From positions 186,001-250,000 of the forward strand of contig NZ_PVTR01000001.1 of the NCBI RefSeq assembly GCF_003003005.1: a stretch of 64,000 nucleotides of DNA, given 5' to 3'. Of this stretch, positions 18,215 through 27,376 are shown piece by piece; position 1 is the stretch's first letter, and every line of letters begins with the position of its first letter. The position numbers were made by a program, and so were the translations under genes. Under the pieces are notes generated by a model, which saw nothing but the letters and a program-made list of their open reading frames with translations, was not told the DNA's origin and did no database searches. The stretch is from Mongoliibacter ruber. Lineage in GTDB: Bacteria > Bacteroidota > Bacteroidia > Cytophagales > Cyclobacteriaceae.

Positions 18215-20059
18215 ATGAAAAAACTATTTACGATTTTCTTATCTATGTTGATTGTCCTTTCGGCACAATCACAAAGTACCCAAAAACCTCCCTTACATGG
18301 CAAAAATTGGATGGCTATAACAGGAAAGCCATTAGGCGCTACGGCTGGTGCCATGATTTTTTCCCAAGGCGGCAATGCTGTAGATGCTTCCTGTGCCATG
18401 CTTGCAGCAGTATGTACCATGTGGGATGTCCTGAGTTGGGGAGGTGAAACACAAGCCTTGATTTACAACCCCAATACCAAAGAGGTACTTGCCATCAATG
18501 CAATGGGGATAGCACCTAGTGGGGCAACTGTAGATTTCTTCAAAGAAAAAGGAATGGAATACCCTCCTGAATTCGGTCCGCTAGCAGCTACTACCCCCGG
18601 TACTCCTGGAGGACTGATGACCATGTTGGCTGAATACGGAACTATGAGTCTCAAGGAAGTCTTGATGCCAGCTATGGAAATGGCTAAAGGCTACCCTATT
18701 GAAGCCCAAACAGCCAACATGATAGAAGGAAGGAAAAACCTGATCAAAGAATGGCCCTACAGTAAAAAGGTATTTCTTCCCCATCTGGGAGAAGAGCGAG
18801 AAGCACCTCATGCAGGCGAAATTTTTATTCAGGAAGACCTTTACAACACGCTAAAAAAACTGGTTGACGCAGAAGCCGAAGCGCTTTCAAGTGGAAAATC
18901 CAGAAAAGAAGCTATTTATGCAGCATACGAGAGGTTTTATTCTGGTGATATTGCCGAAGAAATTGTGAGAGGTACCCGCGAACAAGGGGGACTCTTTACC
19001 ATGAAAGATCTTTCGGATTGGAAAGTGAAAATAGAAAAGCCTTCCAGTACAAATTACAAAGGAATAGAAGTATACAAACTTCAAGAGTGGACACAAGGTC
19101 CAGCACTACTTCAGTCATTAAATATCCTGGAGAATTTTGACCTAAAGTCAATGGGTTATAATTCTTCACAATACATCAATACCCTTTACCAGGCCATGAG
19201 TCTGGCATTTACAGATAGGGATTTCTATTATGGTGATCCTTCATTTGAGCCAAAAAGCCCTATGCAAGGTTTGCTTTCTAAAGAATATGCAAAAGAAAGG
19301 GCAAAACTCATCAAAGATAAAAATGATCCGGAAATAGGTCCTGGTGATCCTTACCCTTTTCAAGGAGAAACCAACCCGTTTTTGGACTTATTGAAAAAAA
19401 GAAAGGATGCTATGGCATACTACCAGCCTGAGCTCCCCATACAAGGGGCAGATGATCCTTTCTTATTGAATTTTCAGTCCGGGACTACATCTATTCAAGC
19501 GGCAGACAAAGATGGCTGGGTCGTGTCAATTACTCCATCCGGTGGTTGGGTACCAGCAGTGATAGCAGGGAATACAGGAGTTGGTTTGAGCCAAAGAATG
19601 CAAAGTTTTGTATTAGATGAGCGCTTAAATCCTTACAATTTGGTAGAGCCAGGAAAAAGACCTAGGGTGACTTTGACTCCAAGTATGGCATTGAAGGACG
19701 GGAAACCATTCCTTTCCTTTGCTGTACAGGGAGGTGATACCCAAGATCAGGATTTGTTGCAGATGTTCCTAAATATTGTTGAATTTGACATGACAGTGCA
19801 GGAAGCTGCTGAGGCGGCAAATATTCATAACTATCATATGCAGTCGTCCTTTGGTGCCCATGAATCCAAACCAGGATCAATTACACTCAATCAGGAGATT
19901 CCTACTTGGATAAGGAGGGAATTGGCAAAGAAAGGATACAAGATGAATTTCTTAGAAAGAACATCAGGTCCACTGAACGCTATTTGGTTTGATTGGAAAC
20001 ACAACAGTTTCTGGGGAGGATCAAGTAATCACGGGGAAGATTATGGCATAGCTTGGTAA
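18215..20059 (+). CDS. Gamma-glutamyltransferase family protein (periplasmic)
   Basis: 614 residues with a signal peptide (MKKLFTIFLSMLIVLSAQS). The N-terminal subunit shows MIFSQGGNAVDASCAMLAA, the Ntn-hydrolase GGT wording. The self-cleavage and nucleophile threonine is T424 in FQSGTTSIQAADKDG, which starts the small subunit. RPRVTLTPSMALKDGKPF and FAVQGGDTQDQDLLQ are the family's late motifs. GGTs cleave gamma-glutamyl bonds of glutathione and related compounds in the periplasm. The classic TTHFSVVD string is altered to TTSIQAAD, so another substrate such as an acylase target is possible. It ends the operon with the regulatory-domain protein. Confidence 0.9.
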   Translation: MKKLFTIFLSMLIVLSAQSQSTQKPPLHGKNWMAITGKPLGATAGAMIFSQGGNAVDASCAMLAAVCTMWDVLSWGGETQALIYNPNTKEVLAINAMGIAPSGATVDFFKEKGMEYPPEFGPLAATTPGTPGGLMTMLAEYGTMSLKEVLMPAMEMAKGYPIEAQTANMIEGRKNLIKEWPYSKKVFLPHLGEEREAPHAGEIFIQEDLYNTLKKLVDAEAEALSSGKSRKEAIYAAYERFYSGDIAEEIVRGTREQGGLFTMKDLSDWKVKIEKPSSTNYKGIEVYKLQEWTQGPALLQSLNILENFDLKSMGYNSSQYINTLYQAMSLAFTDRDFYYGDPSFEPKSPMQGLLSKEYAKERAKLIKDKNDPEIGPGDPYPFQGETNPFLDLLKKRKDAMAYYQPELPIQGADDPFLLNFQSGTTSIQAADKDGWVVSITPSGGWVPAVIAGNTGVGLSQRMQSFVLDERLNPYNLVEPGKRPRVTLTPSMALKDGKPFLSFAVQGGDTQDQDLLQMFLNIVEFDMTVQEAAEAANIHNYHMQSSFGAHESKPGSITLNQEIPTWIRRELAKKGYKMNFLERTSGPLNAIWFDWKHNSFWGGSSNHGEDYGIAW

Positions 20060-20064
20060 AACGT

Positions 20065-20099
20065 AAAAAGCCCGGAAAATTAAAATTCCGGGCTTTTTT
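20065..20099 (+). terminator. Rho-independent terminator after GGT gene
   Basis: AAAAAGCCCGGAA and TTCCGGGCTTTTTT pair perfectly around an 8-base loop, followed by a T-run. Complementary A-runs make it usable by the convergent gene that ends at 20114 too. Confidence 0.92.
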
Positions 20100-20113
20100 A
20101 TTTCTATTGAAGC

Positions 20114-20905
20114 CTATCTTATTGCATTCTCTAAAGTAGCCAGGTAAACCCATTTTTGATCCCTGGATTTTAAGCCTTTTTCAACGGCCTGCTGTTGCTC
20201 TTTTGTAGATTCCATATCCTCGTATTCCTGAGCATTGAAAAACTGAAGATAGTCCTTATAAATATTCATTGTCAAATGAGTGGTTTTGGCTTCGCTTCCA
20301 AAAGGCAGGGCAGTCCTCAGCAAACTCCAGGATCCCATCAGACCTTTGTCAATCCTACTCTGATGTATAGATTGGAAGACTTCCCTTTCTGCTTTTTCAT
20401 ACTCTTCAAATTTACCTTCTAGAGCCTTCATCATATCAAAAGAAGCCAAGGTTCCTTTCTTGTATTGGAAAGTATCCTTCGTTGAAGCGATTTCTTTCAT
20501 ATAAACCCTTTGTGCCAAATCCCTACTATTGAGTGCATCATTGAATATCTTTCTGGCTTGACTTTCATTCAAGTGGGGATGTGCAATCATAGCATATTTG
20601 ATCAAATCTTCCTCTTCTAAGCCATTCATCATACTTACGGGATCATTATAATAGGTAATCGTGATGTATTGAAATTCACCAACATCAGCTCCGGACTGAA
20701 GAGACCAGAGGTCCCAGCCCGTTATTCTTTTGTCATTGATCGCTGTTTGATAAACTTTATCCATAAACTCCTTAAACTCCATAAAATCATATGTTTGATT
20801 AGATTCTACTTTGATAAATTCAAAGACCATAAACCGTTGCTGCTGGGCTTGTATTGCTACAATTACCCCTAAAGTGAGGATTGCGGAAATGAGTAACTTT
20901 TTCAT
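20114..20905 (-). CDS. Exported hypothetical protein with two alpha/beta-barrel-like repeats
   Basis: 263 residues with a signal peptide ending VIAIQAQQ. Two stretches resemble each other: residues 57-95 (DKRITGWDLWSLQSG...YITITYYND) and residues 180-222 (DKGLMGSWSLLRT...THLTMNIYKDY). This suggests a duplicated ferredoxin-like (dimeric alpha/beta barrel) fold. No catalytic motif is seen. Probably periplasmic, function unknown. A single gene. Confidence 0.72.
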   Translation of the reverse strand: MKKLLISAILTLGVIVAIQAQQQRFMVFEFIKVESNQTYDFMEFKEFMDKVYQTAINDKRITGWDLWSLQSGADVGEFQYITITYYNDPVSMMNGLEEEDLIKYAMIAHPHLNESQARKIFNDALNSRDLAQRVYMKEIASTKDTFQYKKGTLASFDMMKALEGKFEEYEKAEREVFQSIHQSRIDKGLMGSWSLLRTALPFGSEAKTTHLTMNIYKDYLQFFNAQEYEDMESTKEQQQAVEKGLKSRDQKWVYLATLENAIR

Positions 20906-21125
20906 GTATGGTTATTTTTGGTTTCGGAAATCTTGTTTCTGACTTCTTAAAATTTAGGAATTAAATTTTGTTTTTAATAATTAATGCATGGTTTTTTTCT
21001 CTCATTTTTACGATTTGGCAATTATTACCCCTTAAAGGTCATTTTTAACAAAATCCTATATCAAAGCAAAAAGGATTAGGATAAAATTCATATTGTGACT
21101 AGATTTTGAAAAATTTGATATTGGT

Positions 21126-22250
21126 ATGAAACTTTCAAGAAGAGATTGGTTGAGAAACGCTTCCTTATTTGGGGGGATGACTTTATTGACAGGTGGTGCG
21201 GCAGTATCTGAATTGTCTGCTGAAGAAGTTAAAAAATTCAATCCCAGACCTTTCAATACTCCAATAAGGTTAGGTTCAAATGAAAATCCATATGGTCCCT
21301 CTGCCGCAATGCGCAAAGCCATGACGGATTGCTATGACAACAGTTGCAGGTATCCATGGTCCTACAATTCTGTACTTCAGGATATGATTGCTAAAAAGGA
21401 GGGTGTCACAAGTGACCATATAGTACTAGTGGCAGGATCTACTGAAGGCCTTAAAATCACCGGAATCACTTACGCTGGAAAAGGTGATGAAATTATATCT
21501 GGCTTACCGACTTTTTTATCCATGATGGAATACGCCAAAGTATGGGGAGCTGATATCAATTGGGTGCCTTTAAATAAAGATTTGGATTATGATCTGGAAG
21601 AAATTGAGAAAAGGATTTCATCTAAGACCAAATTGGTGTTTCTCTGCAATCCCAATAACCCAACCGGAAAGCTTCTTGACAAGAAGGCAGTAATGGACTT
21701 TTGTGAGAGTTCTTGCAAAAAGACAATGATTTTTAGCGATGAAGCCTATTATGATTATATAGAAGATCCTGACTACCCCTCTATGATAGAATTGGTCAAA
21801 AAAGGCGAGAATGTAATTGTATCCAAAACCCTATCCAAAGTATATGGTTTGGCAGGAATTCGAATGGGATATTTGGTAGCCAAACCGGAAATCGCACAAA
21901 AACTTAGAGAAAGAGTTGTCGCAAATACCAATATAATGGCAATAGAAGCCGGCAAAGCTGCACTTAAAGACGATGATTTTTATAAATTCTCCCTGGCGAA
22001 GAATCTTGAATGTAGAAAAATGATTGAATCGACACTTGATGAATTGGGGCTTGAATATATTCCATCACAAGCTAATTTCGTGTTTTTCCATGCCAAACAA
22101 GATGTTTCTCAACTCGCCGCCAAAATGCTTGATAAAGGCATAATTATTGGGAGACCCTTTCCGCCAATGAACGACTGGTGCAGGGTAAGCACAGGAACGG
22201 TAGAGGAAGTGGCTTTTTTCAATCAAGCGCTCAAAGAAGTATTGGTTTAA
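21126..22250 (+). CDS. Tat-exported HisC-like PLP aminotransferase
   Basis: 374 residues. The N-terminus MKLSRRDWLRNASLFGGMTL is a twin-arginine signal (SRRDWLR then a hydrophobic stretch and a likely cleavage near AVSELSA). A fold-type I aminotransferase follows: substrate loop RLGSNENPYGPS, NPNNPTG, IFSDEAYYDY and the PLP lysine in SKTLSKVYGLAGIRMGY. The text is that of histidinol-phosphate aminotransferases, yet a Tat signal means the folded PLP enzyme goes to the periplasm, so it is unlikely to be the histidine-pathway enzyme. The GNAT gene starts 5 bases after the stop and the lipoprotein follows, giving a three-gene run. Confidence 0.87.
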   Translation: MKLSRRDWLRNASLFGGMTLLTGGAAVSELSAEEVKKFNPRPFNTPIRLGSNENPYGPSAAMRKAMTDCYDNSCRYPWSYNSVLQDMIAKKEGVTSDHIVLVAGSTEGLKITGITYAGKGDEIISGLPTFLSMMEYAKVWGADINWVPLNKDLDYDLEEIEKRISSKTKLVFLCNPNNPTGKLLDKKAVMDFCESSCKKTMIFSDEAYYDYIEDPDYPSMIELVKKGENVIVSKTLSKVYGLAGIRMGYLVAKPEIAQKLRERVVANTNIMAIEAGKAALKDDDFYKFSLAKNLECRKMIESTLDELGLEYIPSQANFVFFHAKQDVSQLAAKMLDKGIIIGRPFPPMNDWCRVSTGTVEEVAFFNQALKEVLV

Positions 22251-22255
22251 TCAAC

Positions 22256-22816
22256 ATGATAGATTTTAGTATCAGATTGGAAAATGAGCAAATATTACTC
22301 AGGCCAATCGAAGAATCAGACCTGGAAAAATTTCTGGAACTTACCGCCGAACAAGATATGTGGCGCTTTTATACTCACGACTTGTCCACAATTGAGGGAT
22401 TGGCAAATTGGGCAGCTCCTGCATTCAATAAAGTCAGGCTCCAATTCACAGTAGTGGATAAAAGTACTGGAAATCTGATTGGATCAACAGCTTTTGGAAA
22501 TATGTCAGAGCGTGATTCCAGGCTTGAAATTGGCTGGACATGGCTTGGTAAAGAATATCAAGGGACAGGTATAAATGCCAAAGTTAAATCATTGCTTTTG
22601 AACTATTGCTTTGAGGTATTAAACCTAGAAAGGGTTGAATTTAAAACTGACGTACTAAATCTTCAGGCCAGGCGTTCGCTTTCCAATATCAATGCTATAG
22701 AAGAAGGTGTTCTCAGAAGCCATACGCTGATGACCAATGCACGGAGGAGAGATACAATTTATTTTAGTATCTTAAAAAGTGAATGGCCTTATGTCAAAAG
22801 GGAAAACGATTGGTAA
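22256..22816 (+). CDS. GNAT acetyltransferase (RimJ/RimL type)
   Basis: 186 residues from the ATG at 22256, 5 bases after the aminotransferase stop; an earlier frame start would lie inside that gene. The RimJ/RimL-type text is clear: NEQILLRPIEESDLEKFLEL, GSTAFGNMSERDSRLEIGWTWLGKEYQGTGIN (acetyl-CoA loop) and VEFKTDVLNLQARRSLSNINAIEEGVLR. It acetylates an N-terminal or side-chain amine; target unknown. Cytoplasmic, so the operon with a Tat-exported enzyme may be positional only. Confidence 0.88.
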   Translation: MIDFSIRLENEQILLRPIEESDLEKFLELTAEQDMWRFYTHDLSTIEGLANWAAPAFNKVRLQFTVVDKSTGNLIGSTAFGNMSERDSRLEIGWTWLGKEYQGTGINAKVKSLLLNYCFEVLNLERVEFKTDVLNLQARRSLSNINAIEEGVLRSHTLMTNARRRDTIYFSILKSEWPYVKRENDW

Positions 22817-22883
22817 AGTCGAAAAAGTACACAAAAAAGCACTTATGGACAGGGAAAGATTTTTAGGTAATTATTTTGAATTA

Positions 22884-23468
22884 ATGTCTTTGAAAGTCGC
22901 TGCGATCATTTTATTGCTTCAAAGCTGCACTTTTCAACCTGTTGATGAGCCACCGCTCCAACTTGTCAATAATGTTTTGATTGATGGGCAGAGGTTGGAA
23001 TTTAAAGCTGCAAGATTAAACCTTACAGGACCTGTGACTATCAGCAGCGAAGACTCCCATATTCAAGCTGTGCTAGAACTATCGACAGATGAAGAATTTG
23101 AAATTCCTGCCAAACCTGGCAGCAGCCTGTACAGAATACCTATTTATGGAAAAAATGAAGGTTTTAACTTACCCTCATTCCCTTTGCAAAATGGAAACTT
23201 CGAAGTTTTCAATGCAGGATTATTGGATGAAATGGATTTAAGCTTTTTGAATGAAAAGAATTTCACCTCTCCTATTCAACTATTAATGTCGGCAAACAAT
23301 GATGGAGAATGGTCTAGTGAAATCACTGGTGATGAAGGAACTGTACAGATTCAATTTGACATCAATAATGAGTTGGTAAGTATCACCAACAATTGGAGTT
23401 CAGAAGAAGGAAGGCAAATCAGTGGTGCTGTCTCCCTTCTTTTGAACCTCAGCAATTTTAGACCTTAG
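22884..23468 (+). CDS. Hypothetical lipoprotein
   Basis: 194 residues from the ATG at 22884, chosen because MSLKVAAIILLLQSC makes a clean lipoprotein signal with Cys at position 15. Longer in-frame starts at 22779 or 22791 overlap the GNAT gene and would bury the signal. The mature part is beta-rich with an alternating pattern, with LSTDEEFEIPAKPGSSLYRIP as one segment; no family recognised. Probably anchored in the inner leaflet of the outer membrane. The stop directly abuts that of the convergent Gfo/Idh/MocA gene. Confidence 0.65.
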   Translation: MSLKVAAIILLLQSCTFQPVDEPPLQLVNNVLIDGQRLEFKAARLNLTGPVTISSEDSHIQAVLELSTDEEFEIPAKPGSSLYRIPIYGKNEGFNLPSFPLQNGNFEVFNAGLLDEMDLSFLNEKNFTSPIQLLMSANNDGEWSSEITGDEGTVQIQFDINNELVSITNNWSSEEGRQISGAVSLLLNLSNFRP

Positions 23469-24809
23469 TTAAATTTTGGGTAATTGCCATCCATTATGGT
23501 AATCAGCCTTGATGAGTTGGTTGGCTTCTTCATCTGTAAATTGACCTTTATCGGCATTCCAATATATCTTCTTCCCAGTCTTATAAGCTATATTTCCCAT
23601 TTGGGCATTGATAGCAGCAATACTTCCGGTTTTTATACCGCAGGTCAGTTTGGAGGCGTCATTGTTTGTAATTGCATCTACAAATCCCTGAGCATGTAAT
23701 TCCAAAGCATTCCCTTCGGGTTTTGTATGTGTCACTTCCTCGACTTTGTTTTTGCGTTGACCATCTACTGTCTCAGTTTCGGGAATAACTTTCCACCCTC
23801 CCCTGTTTACAACCAATGTAGCATTGTTTCCTATAAATGCTATACCCTCAGTAGTACCATAATTTCCTCCATCAATCCCTGTTGCATGTTCCCAAAGCAT
23901 ATTAAAACCATCGTATTCATAGACAGTCTGAAGCGTATCGGGAGTTTCTGAGGCATCATTTGGATAAGCAAATTTACCACCAGATGCCATTACGGATTTA
24001 GGTGCTGTCACTCCCATTGCATGAAGTGCAATGTCAATTTCATGCACTCCCCAGTCTGTCATCAAACCACCTGCATAGTCCCAAAACCACCTGAAATTGA
24101 AATGAAAACGATTATCGTTGAAAGGTCTTTTGGGAGCTGGTCCCAGCCACATGTCATAATCGACACCTTGTGGGACAGGTCCATCAGGCACTACAGGTAC
24201 AGGTTTCATCCAGCCTTGATAGGCCCATGTTTTCACCAACCGAATCTGTCCAAGTTTGCCTGATTTAACATAATCTATTGCTTGTGCATATTGGGAACCA
24301 CTCCTTTGCCACTGACCTACTTGCACCATTTTACCGTACCTTTCTTGCGCTTTCACCATTAGGTTGCATTCTTCAATCGTATTGGCAATGGGCTTTTCGA
24401 CATACACATGCTTGCCTGCAGATAAGCTGTCTACAAGATTAAGACAATGCCAATGGTCCGGAGTACCCACGATAACAGCATCTATATCCTTATTTTCAAG
24501 CATTTTTCTATAGTCAGAATAAACTTTGGGTTTTTTGCCCCTTTGATTCTCTACATCGGTGGATCTTTGTGCCAATACCGATTCATCAATGTCAGCAAGC
24601 GCTATACAATTGACATTCGGGATTTTTAGGTGAGCATTCATATCTGACCAACCCATTCCCTTGCAGCCAATCACGGCAAAGTTGATGGTGTCAGAAGGCG
24701 AAATTTTATTGGCAAGGTTTCTCAAAGCTTCGGCTTGAAGATAAGAGGGGACACTCAAGCCTGCGCCAGCCAGCAAGCTTGTTTGCAAAAACTTTCTTCT
24801 AGAAGTCAT
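23469..24809 (-). CDS. Tat-exported Gfo/Idh/MocA family oxidoreductase
   Basis: 446 residues. A twin-arginine signal, TSRRKFLQTSLLAGAGLSVP, is followed by the Rossmann domain (FAVIGCKGMGWSDMNAH, ALADIDESVLA) and the EKP signature HVYVEKPIANTIEECN. The C-terminal alpha/beta domain includes DYAGGLMTDWGVHEIDIALHAMG. The family oxidises or epimerises sugars with NAD(P), usually carried pre-bound. Tat-exported members are common in Bacteroidota and act on glycans in the periplasm; the sugar is unknown. Single gene. Confidence 0.9.
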   Translation of the reverse strand: MTSRRKFLQTSLLAGAGLSVPSYLQAEALRNLANKISPSDTINFAVIGCKGMGWSDMNAHLKIPNVNCIALADIDESVLAQRSTDVENQRGKKPKVYSDYRKMLENKDIDAVIVGTPDHWHCLNLVDSLSAGKHVYVEKPIANTIEECNLMVKAQERYGKMVQVGQWQRSGSQYAQAIDYVKSGKLGQIRLVKTWAYQGWMKPVPVVPDGPVPQGVDYDMWLGPAPKRPFNDNRFHFNFRWFWDYAGGLMTDWGVHEIDIALHAMGVTAPKSVMASGGKFAYPNDASETPDTLQTVYEYDGFNMLWEHATGIDGGNYGTTEGIAFIGNNATLVVNRGGWKVIPETETVDGQRKNKVEEVTHTKPEGNALELHAQGFVDAITNNDASKLTCGIKTGSIAAINAQMGNIAYKTGKKIYWNADKGQFTDEEANQLIKADYHNGWQLPKI

Positions 24810-25020
24810 AACGGTTCATTAGGTTTAGGATAATTGTAAAAGTTTAAATTAAAAGTTTTCAGGGTAAGTAAAAAGGCGAATTATCTTAAACATAACTTTT
24901 TGATGATTTTTAAACTGAAATACGGACATCTATTTAGAACTTAACTTATACTAATTCCAAATTTCGGTTTAAGAAATTCAAATAATGTCAATTAACTTTT
25001 TTATAGTTAAATTTGATCAA

Positions 25021-25578
25021 ATGCCAAAAATTATGAAAACACGAGAAATAGTAACCTTACAAAGGTCCTTATTGCACGATACCGAAAAATTATTGAATCA
25101 GCAGGTAGAGATGGAAGGGAGATCCTCAGCATCCTATTTATCTATGGCTTCTTGGTGCCATATGATGGGATATGAAAATGCCTCCAAATATCTTTATACC
25201 CATGCTGACGAAGAAAGAATGCATATGATGAAGCTATTTCATTATATCAATGAAGCTGGAGGTCACGCAATTCAGCCTGAAATCTCAGGTATAAGACATA
25301 ATTTTAATTCCTTGAGAGAAGTCTTTGAGTTGATTTTGGAACATGAAATCAAAGTCACAAAATCCATCAATGCTATTGTTGACCATGCCTTTGGCGTGAA
25401 AGACTTTGCTACTTTTAGCTTTATGCAATGGTATGTCACAGAACAGAGAGAAGAAGAAACCATAGCAAGGAGAGCTTTGGAGCTTTTTGAAATTATTGGT
25501 GAAGAAGGAATAGGGCTATGGACCATTGATCAGGAATTGGGAAAATTACATGCCATTTCTGCTGAGGGAGGTGCTTAA
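25021..25578 (+). CDS. Bacterial non-haem ferritin
   Basis: 185 residues from the ATG at 25021; ATG at 25033 is also possible. The four-helix bundle shows the ferroxidase ligands: Glu in LLNQQVEMEGRSSASYLSMA, E and H in HADEERMHMMKL (the ExxH pair) and E in WYVTEQREEETIARR. Length and order fit FtnA-like ferritin rather than bacterioferritin, with no haem Met context. It stores iron as ferric mineral in the cytoplasm. A small DUF417-like membrane protein gene follows 90 bases later. Confidence 0.9.
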   Translation: MPKIMKTREIVTLQRSLLHDTEKLLNQQVEMEGRSSASYLSMASWCHMMGYENASKYLYTHADEERMHMMKLFHYINEAGGHAIQPEISGIRHNFNSLREVFELILEHEIKVTKSINAIVDHAFGVKDFATFSFMQWYVTEQREEETIARRALELFEIIGEEGIGLWTIDQELGKLHAISAEGGA

Positions 25579-25668
25579 ATCTTTGAAGAAAATTATAAGG
25601 AAAAAATTACGGTTAAATTGACCGTAATTTTTTTGCCTATATTTATTACTCACAAATCCCAGTCGCTC

Positions 25669-26073
25669 ATGGTAAATAACATTTTGAAAGTAGAACAAGT
25701 AGGGAAATTTCTATTGAGGTTAGGAATCGTTGCTTACATCTGGTCAATAGTTATTTTATCCTTTCAGTGGGACAAAGATAGAGTTTGGATGGCATTCATT
25801 ATGATTGCCTTGGTCATTATTCCTTGTCTTCTCTTATTGCATTTCAAAAGCCCAAAAATAGGAGCAATTGGAGGTGTAGGTGCCGCGATATTTTTTCTTA
25901 CTTCGACAATAGTAATATTAACTTCAGATATTCAGTTAAACGCTCCAGGAAAACTGATTTACCTCCATGTGATAAAGGATATCCTTTTGTTTTTGGCTTC
26001 TATAGTACTGACAGGAGAATCACTAAAGGAATTGGTAAGAGAGAAAATTACCCAACCATTTCCGAAGGTATGA
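25669..26073 (+). CDS. DUF417-like (YkgB-type) membrane protein
   Basis: 134 residues from the ATG at 25669. Four hydrophobic helices: FLLRLGIVAYIWSIVILSF, AFIMIALVIIPCLLLLHF, GAIGGVGAAIFFLTSTIVIL and IKDILLFLASIVLTGESLK. The start (EQVGKFLLRLGI) and end (KDxxxxxASxVLTGESLKEL) resemble the DUF417 family that includes YkgB/RclC, but it is shorter than typical members and lacks their middle loop. An inner-membrane protein; function unknown. Confidence 0.6.
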   Translation: MVNNILKVEQVGKFLLRLGIVAYIWSIVILSFQWDKDRVWMAFIMIALVIIPCLLLLHFKSPKIGAIGGVGAAIFFLTSTIVILTSDIQLNAPGKLIYLHVIKDILLFLASIVLTGESLKELVREKITQPFPKV

Positions 26074-26246
26074 TGCATGATTACCTTAGCTATTTACCTT
26101 TCCCACTGATAGCGCAGTGGAAATTATCAAAGCACTTATGAAACCTGATCATTTTTTTAAGTAATTCAACCTAAAGGTATTTGAATTGATAATATAGGAT
26201 TTTATGATCTGATCACTTAAGTTTAAGAATCAAATCAGCCATATTC

Positions 26247-27299
26247 ATGCATTCAAAATTATTGATCAAACTAATCATTTTTTCTATACTTCTGCACTCT
26301 TGCTCTACCAAGGAAAGTGAGACAAAAGAAGCTCCCATTTCCTCCCAGCATGAAGTGGTCTACTCAGAAGATGGAATGGTATTGATCCCAGCCGGAGAAT
26401 TTTACATGGGTACTGATGAAATGGAATCTTACCCCGTGGAGCGACCTGCTGTCAAGCGTCAAATCAAGAGTTTCTGGATGGATGAAACAGAGGTGACAAA
26501 TACTCAATTTTCCCAGTTTGTGGAAGAAACTGGATATGTTACCCTTGCCGAAAAGATTCCTGATTGGGAAGAAATGAAAAAACAACTGCCTCCCGGAACT
26601 CCAAAACCTTCAGATGAAGATATGCAGCCCGGTTCATTGGTTTTTTCCCCTCCATCTCACGAAGTACCGCTTCAGGACATAAGCTTATGGTGGAAATGGG
26701 TCTTGGGAGCCAGTTGGAAGCATCCAGAAGGGCCCGGATCAAACATTGAAGGAAAAGAAAATCATCCCGTGGTTCACATTGCATATGAAGACGCAGAAGC
26801 CTACGCCAAATGGGCGGGAAAAAGACTTCCAACTGAAACAGAGTGGGAATATGCCGCCAAAGCTGGAATCGACCATCAGCGATATGCTTGGGGAGATACA
26901 TTCAAACCGCGTGGAAAATTTATGGCAAATACCTTTCAGGGAAAGTTTCCCCATGAAAACTTATCAGAAGACGGTTTTGAGGGTACCGCACCCGTAAAGA
27001 GTTTTGCTCCAAATGGTTATGGGCTCTATGACATGATTGGAAATGTTTGGGAAATGACCTCGGACTGGTTTGATGCTATCAAATTCCAACGTTTATCGGG
27101 AAATGCACCTGCATTGGATTCCAGTATTTCTTTATGCTACAATCCTAGTAATCCTTATGCATTGGAAAAAGTGATCAAAGGTGGATCATTTTTATGTGCA
27201 GATGATTACTGTATCAATTACCGTCCATCTGCGAGGCAAGGTCAGGATTACGAAAGTGGGACAAGCAATATTGGCTTCCGATGTGTAAGAGATTTTTAA
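26247..27299 (+). CDS. Lipoprotein formylglycine-generating-enzyme (SUMF1/EgtB) homologue
   Basis: 350 residues. LIIFSILLHSCSTKES is a lipoprotein signal (Cys at 19). The FGE-sulfatase domain runs from VLIPAGEFYMGTDEMESYP to the end, with FWMDETEVTNTQFSQFVEETGY, HPVVHIAYEDAEAYAKWAGK, RLPTETEWEYAAKAG and GYGLYDMIGNVWEMTSDW. The catalytic segment GGSFLCADDYCINYRPSARQ keeps both cysteines (C317 and C322, five apart as in true FGE), which most structural homologues lack. It could turn a sulfatase cysteine into formylglycine outside the cytoplasm, or modify another protein. No sulfatase gene is in the window. Confidence 0.85.
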   Translation: MHSKLLIKLIIFSILLHSCSTKESETKEAPISSQHEVVYSEDGMVLIPAGEFYMGTDEMESYPVERPAVKRQIKSFWMDETEVTNTQFSQFVEETGYVTLAEKIPDWEEMKKQLPPGTPKPSDEDMQPGSLVFSPPSHEVPLQDISLWWKWVLGASWKHPEGPGSNIEGKENHPVVHIAYEDAEAYAKWAGKRLPTETEWEYAAKAGIDHQRYAWGDTFKPRGKFMANTFQGKFPHENLSEDGFEGTAPVKSFAPNGYGLYDMIGNVWEMTSDWFDAIKFQRLSGNAPALDSSISLCYNPSNPYALEKVIKGGSFLCADDYCINYRPSARQGQDYESGTSNIGFRCVRDF

Positions 27300-27376
27300 T
27301 ATATTTTTCTCCCCAAATAAATATTCGGTATAGTATTCGTATATTTTTGTATACAATCTGCGATACATATATTCAA

